Shown: positions 25,351 through 32,661 of the stretch, piece after piece
Position numbering within the stretch: the first letter of the stretch is position 1
How the letters are laid out: each line of letters opens with the position of its first letter
IMG/VR virus record: IMGVR_UViG_3300042549_001261
Location: 1 to 41,006 of that record
From: a virus
DNA: 41,006 nt
Reading direction: 5' to 3' (one strand)
Position numbers and translations under genes: made by a program
The notes under the pieces: model-generated
What the model was told of the DNA's origin: nothing
The model's input: the letters and a program-made list of their open reading frames with translations, nothing else
Databases searched by the model: none

Positions 25351-25893
25351 CTACTTAGTGTGCTTAAATTGTATTTTTGATTGATACGGTGGGGCGGTAA
25401 AGGCTGAAACCTTTGCTGCTATCTCCATTGCTTCGTAAGCATCTGCACCAGCGTGTAGTGCTCCTATTGCATATGCTGCACCAGAACCTGTTGCGTAAAC
25501 TCCATCAGCGTTTCGACTGACCGATAGGTCATCATCAATGTCAAAGATTTCTCCACACACTGCAATCAGAAACTGAAAGCGTTGCTCTGTCTTAGGTTCA
25601 TCAAAGTTAAAACCATTTGATGATAGACACTTACGTAGTGAAGGCATTACCTTGGCAATCATAAAGTGATAAAGGTCTTGCTTATCTTGCTTGGTAGGAA
25701 CTGGAGGTTCCCATATATGTTGTGCTACATCGCAAGGTAAAACCTCGCCTGAGCCAGCAATTAAAAATTGCCCTCGTTCTGAAATCTTCTTGACATCTGG
25801 ATGAGTAAAAATCTTTCCACTGTCATCTGTAGTTTGGCTATCTGCAACCAGAACACAATCTTTTTCGTACTGTAGTCCTATAATTGTTGTCAT
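25351..25893 (-). CDS. HslV/proteasome-beta-like Ntn-hydrolase (candidate prohead protease)
   Basis: A 180-residue protein, the usual length of HslV. Its start, M-TTIIGLQYEKDCVLVADSQTT, matches the HslV/proteasome N terminus: Thr1 as nucleophile after Met removal, Asp17 in ADSQTT. The Lys33-equivalent follows in HPDVKKI, then FLIAGSGE (the AGFAGG-type strand) and DGVYATGSGAAYAIGAL (GSG loop of Ser129). The end AYEAMEIAAKVSAFTAPPYQ mirrors the HslV helix. Family assignment is strong. It lies between portal and capsid genes, where most phages carry a serine-type prohead protease, and I see no other protease. No HslU or Mpa-like ATPase is encoded, so it probably acts inside the prohead or on host proteins. 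Confidence 0.82.
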   Translation of the reverse strand: MTTIIGLQYEKDCVLVADSQTTDDSGKIFTHPDVKKISERGQFLIAGSGEVLPCDVAQHIWEPPVPTKQDKQDLYHFMIAKVMPSLRKCLSSNGFNFDEPKTEQRFQFLIAVCGEIFDIDDDLSVSRNADGVYATGSGAAYAIGALHAGADAYEAMEIAAKVSAFTAPPYQSKIQFKHTK

Positions 25894-25908
25894 TGTCCCC
25901 AGCCTTTA

Positions 25909-27687
25909 CTACCCTCTTGTTACTGCTCTTGCGTTTGCAGCACCTGATGCTGAAAGGCTTGAGAGGATTGTTTGAATATCTGGTGCTGCCTGTGGTGCTT
26001 CTATTGGTGCCCCACCTTGTTCGGTAGGAGCGCCTCCTGCTGGAACGCCTTCGGGAGCAGGGGACGGTTGCTCAACCATTTGTGGTGCCCCAGCAGGAGG
26101 AACTTGTTGCTGCGGAGCGAATGTGGCTTCAATGGCATCTTCTAATGCGACACCTTTTTGACGAGCCTTGATAACCGCAGCAATTTTACGGACCACCTCT
26201 GAAGCATCTTGTCCCTGAGTTGCCATTTGTGGAATAGCCTGTGAGAAGGCTGTAAGTGAACCAAGAAGCGAAGAACGCATCTGTTCAATTTCAATCTTTT
26301 CTAGTTCTTGTGTGACGTTAACTGTGAATGGTAGTTCACGCATAGCCATATCCTTGGAGATAAGACCGCCACCTAAAGCCTGTAGCATAAAGATAAGACC
26401 CTGTGCAGGGTTAAGACCAGCGAGCATTCCATAACGAACATCTGCTGAGTAATCGTTCTTGATGTCTCTGCCTGGTCGGTATGTAATTTCGTAAGGTGAA
26501 CCAGAGTCAACACCACGAATGGTCTTTTCTTCTGGATAGATTACTTCATCTACCTCAAAGCAGAGGCTAATAACATCGCGTAGGGCTGCAGCAAAGATTG
26601 CTTGAGCAGACTTAACTTGGGTATCGAATGCACCCATAAGTGCCTGTACGCCTTGTCCCGTGACGATAGAGGCATCAATGTTTCCAGTACGCGATTCTGG
26701 ATAGCGTGTACCGACACGCAATTCTTGATTGAGTATTTCTTGCTCAGTGAATGCTCCTGCTGGAATGTTAAGTTCCACGCGGCGTACACCTGCTGGGTTT
26801 GCTGTACGGATAACAGCGTCTCCACCAAGTTGTAGTTCCTGAACATCGTTAGGAAGTACGATTGGAGACTGAACAGATTTCTCTGCTGCTTCCATAGCAA
26901 GAAGTGCAAAGCGGTTACGTAGTAACTGGATGCCAAGGACGTCATCAAATTGTCCACGAAGTTCACCGTCAATAGATGGCTTACGTGCGACAACAATCAT
27001 CATCTTACCAAGTGGGTTGTTAGCCTTAGAAAGAACTAAGTTGCCCTTTGATGGGATGAAGATGATTGACTGGTCTTTGTCGTAATAGCGAATCATTTCA
27101 ACCTGAGCATTGAGGTCCTGCTCGTAGCCGTAGCCACCAAGAAGTTCTCTTTCGAACTCAGGGAATTGTGAAACAAGTTCGCCAAGTGTCATTACATATC
27201 GCTTAGCAAATGCAACGCAACGTCCATAGCGGTCAAACTCTGGGTAAGCCCCAATCGGATTTTCTATGCGGATACGTGGCATCTTTGATTCTTCGTCTAA
27301 TTCAATGATGAATGGGACGAAACCGTAGGTGAGGTACCAGTCAGCGCCTGAGTACATTTGTACTGCTAGGTCTGAGTGATTGAAGTAGTTAGAGGCAATA
27401 CGAGTACGCTTGTCTGCGAACTGACGTGCCTTATCTGATACCTGGTTTGCAGCAGAACAATTGACTGCTGGTAGTGGTGCCATAACCTCAGAGAGGTCAC
27501 GTGCCACAATGTCAATAAAGTTTGCTACTACGTTTGCATCTACGCCGTCGGGGAAGAAGTCAGGGTAGACTTCAGAAATCTTTCCTTTACGGACAGCAAG
27601 CACGTCAAGGTTGCGAGCATCGCGCTCATTGTTGCGGTAGCGCATAGACAGGACTCGCGCTGCAACCTGTTCCATTGATAGTGCCAT
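25909..27687 (-). CDS. Portal protein
   Basis: A 592-residue protein directly downstream of the terminase. The N terminus has a helical RVLSMRYRNNERDARNLDVL, followed by the portal pattern ADWYLTYGFVPFIIELDEESKM and IENPIGAYPEFDRYGRCVAFAKR. FDDVLGIQLLRNRFALLAMEAAEKSVQSP gives the long wing/stem helices (here quoted in parts), and a Pro/Ala/Gln-rich disordered tail closes it. It forms the dodecameric ring for DNA entry. Assigned by position, size and strand-helix pattern. Confidence 0.85.
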   Translation of the reverse strand: MALSMEQVAARVLSMRYRNNERDARNLDVLAVRKGKISEVYPDFFPDGVDANVVANFIDIVARDLSEVMAPLPAVNCSAANQVSDKARQFADKRTRIASNYFNHSDLAVQMYSGADWYLTYGFVPFIIELDEESKMPRIRIENPIGAYPEFDRYGRCVAFAKRYVMTLGELVSQFPEFERELLGGYGYEQDLNAQVEMIRYYDKDQSIIFIPSKGNLVLSKANNPLGKMMIVVARKPSIDGELRGQFDDVLGIQLLRNRFALLAMEAAEKSVQSPIVLPNDVQELQLGGDAVIRTANPAGVRRVELNIPAGAFTEQEILNQELRVGTRYPESRTGNIDASIVTGQGVQALMGAFDTQVKSAQAIFAAALRDVISLCFEVDEVIYPEEKTIRGVDSGSPYEITYRPGRDIKNDYSADVRYGMLAGLNPAQGLIFMLQALGGGLISKDMAMRELPFTVNVTQELEKIEIEQMRSSLLGSLTAFSQAIPQMATQGQDASEVVRKIAAVIKARQKGVALEDAIEATFAPQQQVPPAGAPQMVEQPSPAPEGVPAGGAPTEQGGAPIEAPQAAPDIQTILSSLSASGAANARAVTRG

Positions 27688-27714
27688 TGTTATCCTAACG
27701 ATTAAAGGGAAAAA

Positions 27715-27945
27715 TTATTTAGATTTAGGAGAAAGTTTCTTTATGGTTTTCATTTTATTTGCAAGACCAGTGTTATCGCGTGTTCCAAGAATATTGTCAA
27801 CAATGTCTTTACTAGAAATATCAGGGTAAAACTCTTGTAATTTTGCTTTTATAGCAGGGTCAATAGACGCAACCTTCTTTTTGGCTTGTGTCATACGTGC
27901 CGCATAAGCCTTTGGGTCTATAGACTTTCCATTGATTTTTGGCAT
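27715..27945 (-). CDS. Small basic protein between terminase and portal
   Basis: A 76-residue protein, MPKINGKSIDPKAYAARMTQAKK followed by DPAIKAKLQEFYPDIS and a Lys-rich tail. It is helical and basic with no recognised family. It is 9 nt downstream of the terminase stop and 27 nt before the portal. Could assist packaging; unknown. Confidence 0.6.
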   Translation of the reverse strand: MPKINGKSIDPKAYAARMTQAKKKVASIDPAIKAKLQEFYPDISSKDIVDNILGTRDNTGLANKMKTIKKLSPKSK

Positions 27946-27954
27946 TTTGCTATC

Positions 27955-29823
27955 CTAACCGTATTGGTCTGCCCATTGTGAGGCAAACGCTTCATCTAAA
28001 TTCAGTGAGCCACGACCAGCCATCTGCGCTCGTGTAGCCCATCGGTTTGTTTGGTACTGACCGACTCTAGTGCTTTGTTGCATCAACTCTCTGACGCGGA
28101 TTACCGCAAACCATAGAGCCATCACAGTATCTGTGGGGTTTCGTGTTTCTGGTTTCCAGGTAATCAACTGCTGTACCAAGGTCTTCAAGCCTTCAGAGCC
28201 TTCGTTGCTTGGTAGTTCAATCAAGTTGTTATCCTGGAAGCGTCCATCTCTGGTGTTACCAAATAGGCTTGCCATAGATGCCACACCAAAAGATGTGTCC
28301 CACTTGTTCTTACCAGTAAAGTGTGAGTTTAACTGGCAGCCATACTGGGCTAGAAAGTTTCTTAAGTTCTCATCCAGGGCGTAAGCCTTCTGGTGGGCGT
28401 TGATTTCGATACGCAGTTCTTGAGGACGGTACTTATCCACCCATTCTTCAATTAAATCTTGAATCTTCTGGGGTGTAGGTTCTGTCATATTGACTGCATC
28501 TAAAACATAAATTTTGCCATCGGTTCGGTTGTATGTAATAACTACCGCGCCTGTAGCACCTGCCATAGCAGGGTCAAGTCCGATTACCGTATACGTAGAG
28601 TCAGTGTGCTTAGGGTGTCCAGGAACCCCTGCCTTGAGTGGCCCACGCTTTCGCATTCCATTGACACTTCCTGCGACGCAGGTTGGTGAGAAGATGGAAT
28701 CTTCTTGGACGTCCTCTTGCTGGTAGACCATAGCCCAAACTGACGGTGCGACCTCAGAGCGTCTCGTAAAGAGAGAAGGTCCGTCCCACTTGGGAAAAAG
28801 TCCATTTTCATCCGCCCCATCAATTTCGTTTTCTTGCATATTAGACTTAGGCCAAAGTGTTTTCCAGTTCTCAGGCTTTTCGTCAAACTCTAGTACTGCT
28901 GGTTGTGAGAAGTAAGTGAAGGGGGATTTGCCGCCCGACCACTGCCCTGGGTCACGAATCATCTTGTAGAGGTCTACGGCAGAGATTCGGGTACCTACGA
29001 TAACCAACTTGCCGTGACGACCCAGACGGGTGATAACTTCCTTCTGAATCCACTCAAGTTGCTTTTCCCACTCGTGAGCGTTGGAACCCATCACAACGTC
29101 ATCAAGGATAATCAGGTCGGCACGAGCACCGTAAATCTGGGAACCAAATCCTAGGGCTTGGACCGTTGGGTCCTTTTCGCCTGAGTCTCTACCAGTACCT
29201 AGGTAAATCATATCGGCAGACCATTGGGTTGCATCTGCCTTGTAGCCACCGTTAGGGCCAAAGGCCACCTGTAACTTTGTGTAGGCTGGGTGTGAGAGTC
29301 TAGTCTTGATGGCTCCCAGAAACTTACGAGCCATACCCTGAGTCTTAGAGACGATGATGACTCTAGCATTCGGGTTGGTAACAATCTTGTGGACGACATA
29401 GTTGGTCGTGATGACCGTAGACTTGGCGTGCTCAGGAGGTACGTTAATCAGGATACGATTAAGGGCGCCAGGCTCGTAGGTCATAGACGGGTGCATCCAT
29501 CTTGGCTCGCGGCCTTCGATAATGTCATACCAGTCAAGGTGATGGTCAAAGAGGGGTGAGTCTAGGAACTGCTCACAGAAGTCGGGGAAGGCAATTTCCT
29601 TAATGTCCTTAAGGTCTGCCTTAACCCCTTTGCCCACAAGTCGGGCTTTCTCGGAGCGTTCCTTGAACTCAGGTGATTGCATCACCCATTGTCTAAAAGT
29701 TGTGTCATTACGGTTGACGGTAGCCATAGCACCAGTGATGGTGTTTCCCTGCTCCAGTTGGAGGAGTACCCGTTCCTGGGCTTCTATCTTGGAGAGGTCT
29801 TGCTTACCTGCTTTGCGTCCCAT
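27955..29823 (-). CDS. terL: Large terminase subunit with N-terminal HTH-like domain
   Basis: A 622-residue packaging motor. Residues 1-65 resemble the helix-turn-helix of small terminases (NTITGAMATVNRNDTTFRQWVM). The ATPase domain follows: Walker A NVPPEHAKST (about 128-136), Walker B ADLIILDDVVMG (235-246) and motif III-like KLVIVGTRIS. The RNase-H-like nuclease domain begins with TVIGLDPAMAGATGAV (Asp417) and has EINAHQKAY later. It starts at ATG 29823. No separate small terminase gene is visible; the N-terminal HTH may replace it. First gene of the late operon, downstream of the control region. Confidence 0.92.
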   Translation of the reverse strand: MGRKAGKQDLSKIEAQERVLLQLEQGNTITGAMATVNRNDTTFRQWVMQSPEFKERSEKARLVGKGVKADLKDIKEIAFPDFCEQFLDSPLFDHHLDWYDIIEGREPRWMHPSMTYEPGALNRILINVPPEHAKSTVITTNYVVHKIVTNPNARVIIVSKTQGMARKFLGAIKTRLSHPAYTKLQVAFGPNGGYKADATQWSADMIYLGTGRDSGEKDPTVQALGFGSQIYGARADLIILDDVVMGSNAHEWEKQLEWIQKEVITRLGRHGKLVIVGTRISAVDLYKMIRDPGQWSGGKSPFTYFSQPAVLEFDEKPENWKTLWPKSNMQENEIDGADENGLFPKWDGPSLFTRRSEVAPSVWAMVYQQEDVQEDSIFSPTCVAGSVNGMRKRGPLKAGVPGHPKHTDSTYTVIGLDPAMAGATGAVVITYNRTDGKIYVLDAVNMTEPTPQKIQDLIEEWVDKYRPQELRIEINAHQKAYALDENLRNFLAQYGCQLNSHFTGKNKWDTSFGVASMASLFGNTRDGRFQDNNLIELPSNEGSEGLKTLVQQLITWKPETRNPTDTVMALWFAVIRVRELMQQSTRVGQYQTNRWATRAQMAGRGSLNLDEAFASQWADQYG

Positions 29824-29934
29824 AATATCCCATCCAGTCGCCCTCTGGAGAGGGTAAATATAACACCTATCACGCCTCTAAAATAACGGCATAACTCTGG
29901 CGCACTTCCTACGAAGTAGGTTATATATTTATAT

Positions 29935-29964
29935 ATTATATATAACGAACGAGCGTAGTCCCAA
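29935..29964 (-). promoter_or_regulatory. Candidate late promoter for the terminase operon
   Basis: On the minus strand TTGGGA (29959-29964) is followed after 18 nt by TATAAT (29935-29940) inside an AT-rich track. The -10 is a perfect sigma70-type hexamer; the -35 matches 4 of 6. Expected start near 29928 gives a leader of about 100 nt before the terminase ATG. Because the surrounding sequence is A/T-rich the match may be chance. Confidence 0.4.
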
Positions 29965-30072
29965 ACGAAGCGAGTTCGTTTAGAACTACTGAAGAAGTAA
30001 ATTCTTCTATATAAGATAACCCGTTCAATACCCCAAAACCGAACATCGGTTTGGGATATATTTTATAAATAG

Positions 30073-30088
30073 TTGCCCTCTGGGGCAA
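30073..30088. repeat. Perfect short palindrome TTGCCC-N4-GGGCAA
   Basis: TTGCCC (30073-30078), TCTG, GGGCAA (30083-30088). A 6-bp perfect inverted repeat with a 4-nt centre in the control region; could be a repressor-binding site or small hairpin. No T-run on either strand suggests it is not a terminator. Confidence 0.5.
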
Positions 30089-30142
30089 AAGTGCTGTTCA
30101 GAGTATATATGACCCCTAATATAACAGAAAATTATGATGGGA

Positions 30143-30160
30143 CAGTACAGTATTGTACTG
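30143..30160. repeat. Perfect palindrome CAGTACA-N4-TGTACTG
   Basis: Two 7-bp arms, CAGTACA (30143-30149) and TGTACTG (30154-30160), around GTAT. The arms are typical in size and spacing of a dimeric repressor operator. It lies in the control region, about 400 nt upstream of the first plus-strand gene. Confidence 0.55.
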
Positions 30161-30312
30161 GCCAGATAGTTAAACACCCTGGGTCAAAATGTCTAACCCT
30201 AAGGTAGACGTTGAGACTTAGACACTTAGCCTAGTGCGTGTCCAACCATATACCTCACCCTGAGGGGTAGAGTATTAAATTCCTACTCATTGGTAACATA
30301 TAAATGAATTAC

Positions 30313-30328
30313 GATACATATGTGTATC
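30313..30328. repeat. Perfect palindrome GATACA-N4-TGTATC
   Basis: GATACA (30313-30318), TATG, TGTATC (30323-30328). A third small inverted repeat in the control region with similar size to the others but a different sequence; possible operator. Its half-site differs from CAGTACA, so they would bind different proteins. Confidence 0.45.
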
Positions 30329-30448
30329 TTAAATGGATGTTGCGTGACTATCCCATCCCGCCATTACATCGCCCATATGTCGGGGTATATCTGCCCATAT
30401 ATAAATGCAATTTCTAGGCCAATGTGAGGAAGTTCCCTGGTTCCGCAA

Positions 30449-30466
30449 GTGTGACCGACATCACAC
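30449..30466. promoter_or_regulatory. CRP/GlxR-like binding site
   Basis: GTGTGA (30449-30454), CCGACA, TCACAC (30461-30466): a perfect 18-bp palindrome containing TGTGA-N6-TCACA, the consensus bound by cAMP-receptor-protein family regulators including actinobacterial GlxR/Cmr-type proteins. Its right edge lies 9 nt upstream of the -35 hexamer at 30476. This position is compatible with activation or repression of the adjacent promoter by a host CRP-family protein. Confidence 0.65.
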
Positions 30467-30475
30467 GATTATCTA

Positions 30476-30504
30476 TTGACACGCATATCTGCCCCCTGTA
30501 ATGT
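30476..30504 (+). promoter_or_regulatory. Probable early promoter for the small-gene block
   Basis: TTGACA (30476-30481), 17-nt spacer, TAATGT (30499-30504). The -35 is perfect and the -10 fits 4 of 6 positions, with the conserved first A and last T retained. It lies about 50 nt upstream of the first coupled plus-strand gene (ATG 30557) and immediately downstream of the CRP-like palindrome. Confidence 0.65.
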
Positions 30505-30556
30505 TCTATCTGTAGCCAAGGGAATCACCCCAAGGCACATAAGAACGGGAGAAGAT

Positions 30557-30739
30557 ATGACACGCAAGGACTTTCAACTCATAGCCGATGTGATTGCAAG
30601 GCTATCGGCAGACTTTACCAATGGCGGGGAAGATGTGGTGAGCCTAAGCCTAGTGGCGGAAGAACTAGCCGATGCCCTAGCAACTACCAATGACCGCTTC
30701 AATCGTGAGACATTCCTCACCGCTTGCGGGGTGAAGTAA
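30557..30739 (+). CDS. Small early protein
   Basis: A 60-residue protein from ATG 30557 (GGGAGAAG upstream; the longer reading from a TTG at 30476 would overlap the promoter, so I reject it). Sequence MTRKDFQLIADVIARLSADF, then SLVAEELADALATTNDRFNR and TFLTACGVK. This helical pattern is common among actinophage early proteins of unknown function. It ends in a TAATG junction to the next gene. Confidence 0.75.
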   Translation: MTRKDFQLIADVIARLSADFTNGGEDVVSLSLVAEELADALATTNDRFNRETFLTACGVK

Positions 30740-30891
30740 TGAGAACATCTACCAACACGGCGCGAGATGGTTTCGATTACGATGTTCAAGCGTGGTACCG
30801 CGACGGGGTATATGTCCGATGCGGTCACCCCGACGCGATGGCTTGCCAATGTTATGGCAGACTTCACGAAGGTGAGAAGGTGAGCCGATAA
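30739..30891 (+). CDS. Tiny Cys/His-rich protein
   Basis: A 50-residue protein with RCGHPDAMACQCYGRLHEG, i.e. C-x-H-x5-C-x-C...H, a possible zinc site. It starts at the ATG within the upstream stop (TAATG) and its own TAA overlaps the next ATG. The tight chain supports translation. Unknown function. Confidence 0.65.
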   Translation: MRTSTNTARDGFDYDVQAWYRDGVYVRCGHPDAMACQCYGRLHEGEKVSR

Positions 30892-31016
30892 TGACGACCC
30901 TACTCTATGCAATCCTAGGCGGTATCACCGCCCTAATTATAGCGGGAACTCTCTGCAATATCTACGAACTAGCGCAAAACATCAAGGACGGGGGGAATAA
31001 TGAGTCAATACTTTAA
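30891..31016 (+). CDS. Tiny membrane protein
   Basis: A 41-residue protein with an N-terminal transmembrane segment (LLYAILGGITALIIAGTL) and a short polar tail (NIKDGGNNESIL). TAATG-coupled to the preceding gene; its tail overlaps the next gene by 17 nt. May be inserted in the host membrane early in infection. Unknown. Confidence 0.6.
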   Translation: MTTLLYAILGGITALIIAGTLCNIYELAQNIKDGGNNESIL

Positions 31017-31212
31017 ACACGCGAACGGCATAGATTGGGCGACATATTGCGAAGGCGAGATTTGGTGGATTGGCCAAATGTGCGGGTTTTGGTCATTCGC
31101 TAGACACGACGACGAAGGAAAGATTCTTTACGACGTAAACCGCCCCGTATTTAAGACAAGGGCGCAAGCGATGGCGGGAATAGCGGAGTACGCAAGACAA
31201 GCGAAAGTGTGA
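31000..31212 (+). CDS. Small aromatic-rich protein
   Basis: A 70-residue protein, MSQYFKHANGIDWATYCEGE, then WWIGQMCGFWSFARHDD and a helical end FKTRAQAMAGIAEYARQA. A GGGGGG run before the ATG serves as RBS. Rich in Trp/Tyr/Phe with two Cys. No known family. Confidence 0.65.
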   Translation: MSQYFKHANGIDWATYCEGEIWWIGQMCGFWSFARHDDEGKILYDVNRPVFKTRAQAMAGIAEYARQAKV

Positions 31213-31326
31213 GGTAACTCACCGCCCTAAACCCTTGACGGGGGCGACGTCTGCGAGAGACGATTAGGGCACTAGATACGGAGCAAGGCGCGACGTATCG
31301 GCAAGACCTAGACGGGAGACTAGAAA

Positions 31327-31437
31327 ATGAAAATATCAACGAAGGCTAAGTGTGTCGAATGCTCACGGGTATTTGACCTACTAGACACCAATGATGCCAA
31401 TGAATGGGCATATGGCCACGATTGTGAGGACATCTGA
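31327..31437 (+). CDS. Tiny CxxC protein
   Basis: A 36-residue protein, KAKCVECSRVFDLLD followed by WAYGHDCEDI. CxxC plus HxC form a minimal zinc-knuckle (C-x2-C...H-x-C). The stop shares bases with the next ATG (TGATG). The 114-nt gap before it (31213-31326) contains GC-rich inverted pieces and no gene. Confidence 0.6.
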   Translation: MKISTKAKCVECSRVFDLLDTNDANEWAYGHDCEDI

Positions 31438-31712
31438 TGAAGTCACACGCAGAATTCAAGCGAGTTTTACAAGAAGAAGGCACGCGCCTAGAAACTTTAG
31501 CAATTGCAGGGGGTGGCACGGGGAGTGCGGCATTCTATGTCGGCCAAGTGCGCCGTATTGCAAAATACAACACGACAGGGGTCTATCTAATGGACGCAGA
31601 AGGCAACGGGTCTTGGCTAGATTACGACAAGGCCAGCGATTGGCAGATTGACGGAGACATCGCTACACACAATTTTGGAATGTCTTACAGGGTAGTTCAG
31701 GGGGTGATGTAA
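31437..31712 (+). CDS. Small early protein
   Basis: A 91-residue protein starting MKSHAEFKRVLQEEGTRLETL, then a beta-rich stretch (AFYVGQVRRIAKYNTTGVYLMD). The later Gly/Asp/Trp-rich part reads AEGNGSWLDYDKASDWQ. ATG overlaps the previous stop, and its stop overlaps the next ATG (TAATG). Unknown; the layout resembles small anti-host proteins. Confidence 0.65.
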   Translation: MKSHAEFKRVLQEEGTRLETLAIAGGGTGSAAFYVGQVRRIAKYNTTGVYLMDAEGNGSWLDYDKASDWQIDGDIATHNFGMSYRVVQGVM

Positions 31713-31849
31713 TGAACGGATATTGGCTAACGCCCCAGAGTTTATTCTGCACCGATTGCGGAAAGAATTTCGTTCACTACGTTAAGGGTATCCCGCAGAA
31801 GGTCTGCGGATATTGTGCGGGGGAAGATATGGGAGGGGAAGAAGAATGA
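31712..31849 (+). CDS. Tiny zinc-ribbon protein
   Basis: A 45-residue protein with two Cys pairs, FCTDCGKNF and VCGYCAGE (C-x2-C...C-x2-C), a rubredoxin-like zinc ribbon. TAATG at the start and an ATGA overlap at the end. The ribbon may bind nucleic acid or host polymerase. Confidence 0.7.
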   Translation: MNGYWLTPQSLFCTDCGKNFVHYVKGIPQKVCGYCAGEDMGGEEE

Positions 31850-31980
31850 GAGAGTTTATAGAGAAGGAAGCCGAGTTTATATTCGAGAAGATGCGCGAGA
31901 ATATCGGGGACGCATATTGGCAGGGGAGACTTGACTCTCTCGCCGTAATACTAAAGAATCTACCAAAGGAGGGGATGTAA
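31846..31980 (+). CDS. Tiny acidic helical protein
   Basis: A 44-residue protein (MREFIEKEAEFIFEKMRENI, then AYWQGRLDSLAVILKNLPKEGM). Amphipathic helix pattern; ATGA overlap with the previous gene, TAATG with the next. Function unknown. Confidence 0.6.
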   Translation: MREFIEKEAEFIFEKMRENIGDAYWQGRLDSLAVILKNLPKEGM

Positions 31981-32288
31981 TGAGTTACCAAATCAGAGAA
32001 CAAATGAAAGACGAAGCGCGAGGATACGTAAGGGACGGGGATACTCTCGACGATATCCGCGACAACTCGGGAGAATTTATCGATAGTTACCTCCCTATTT
32101 ATTACAACAAGATAGTACAGGAATGGCAGGAAATGCCTAGCGAGTACAACGACAGAGGGGCACAGGAACTAGGGATGGGGCAGGAAGTGACCATCTATAA
32201 CCTTATGAGCCTTGACTTGTACCTTTACTATACCGACATCTTCAACGAGGCGATAGCCGAACTAGAGGAAGAATTGGAGAACGCGTAA
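31980..32288 (+). CDS. Acidic early protein
   Basis: A 102-residue protein starting MSYQIREQMKDEARGYVRDG. It is strongly acidic and helical in the C-terminal third (FNEAIAELEEELENA), with a Tyr-rich middle (FIDSYLPIYYNKIVQEW). TAATG at both ends. It could be a DNA-mimic or inhibitor by charge, but this is not shown. Confidence 0.65.
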   Translation: MSYQIREQMKDEARGYVRDGDTLDDIRDNSGEFIDSYLPIYYNKIVQEWQEMPSEYNDRGAQELGMGQEVTIYNLMSLDLYLYYTDIFNEAIAELEEELENA

Positions 32289-32449
32289 TGCAACTACAGG
32301 AGGTGGACACTATCCAAGACTTGAAAGTGTGGGTCGAGGAGAATATGCCGAAGGCGGAAGTCTATGAGGATATGTACGGCACGCTAGTTATACGGACAAA
32401 TCTAGGGTCTGCGATGGGCGGATACCTATATGAGAGGGAGGCAGAGTGA
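32288..32449 (+). CDS. Tiny protein of the early block
   Basis: A 53-residue protein (MQLQEVDTIQDLKVWVEENM, then KAEVYEDMYGTLVIRTNLG). The LGSAMGGYLYE end is typical of short beta-alpha microproteins in actinophage early regions. It starts inside the previous stop (TAATG) and ends in TGATG. Unknown. Confidence 0.6.
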   Translation: MQLQEVDTIQDLKVWVEENMPKAEVYEDMYGTLVIRTNLGSAMGGYLYEREAE

Positions 32450-32661
32450 TGAGCACAATAGAAGTAAAGACAAGGCCGTGTTGCGTGTGCGGTAAGTCGG
32501 AAGTGAAGACACTAGACCGCGCATCGGTTATCCGATGGCAAGATGGGGAGAATATCCAAAAGGCATTCCCAGATATGGATGCAGGAGAGCGGGAGTTGCT
32601 CATCACTGGCACTCACCCTAATTGTTGGGACACGTTATTCCCAGGGGAGGAAGAAGAATGA
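32449..32661 (+). CDS. Small zinc-knuckle protein
   Basis: A 70-residue protein from ATG 32449: TRPCCVCGKSEVKTLDRASV and later ITGTHPNCWDTLF (C-C-x-C, H-x-x-C). An upstream in-frame GTG at 32446 would add one residue only. Ends in an acidic tail GEEEE that overlaps the next ATG. Confidence 0.65.
   Translation: MSTIEVKTRPCCVCGKSEVKTLDRASVIRWQDGENIQKAFPDMDAGERELLITGTHPNCWDTLFPGEEEE

Larger units (their letters stand above)
29824..30556. other. Main intergenic control region between late and early units
   Basis: 730 bp without a convincing gene, between the divergent terminase (minus) and the small-gene block (plus). Seen here are: a stem CCCTCT-cca-GAGGG near the terminase RBS; CCTAC-gaa-GTAGG (about 29908-29920); AT-rich TATATA palindromes; AACGAA...TTCGTT (about 29963-29979); AACCGA-aca-TCGGTT near 30040; several short perfect palindromes listed separately; a CRP-like site; and a promoter. 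The density of inverted repeats suggests operators and possibly an origin. Confidence 0.6.

Noticed and set aside
30476-30556. Longer reading of the first early gene from TTG 30476
   Set aside because: It would begin in the -35 hexamer; the ATG at 30557 has a proper RBS and the promoter lies between.
31213-31326. Possible promoter TTGACG near 31237
   Set aside because: No -10 hexamer at a valid distance; GC-rich surroundings.
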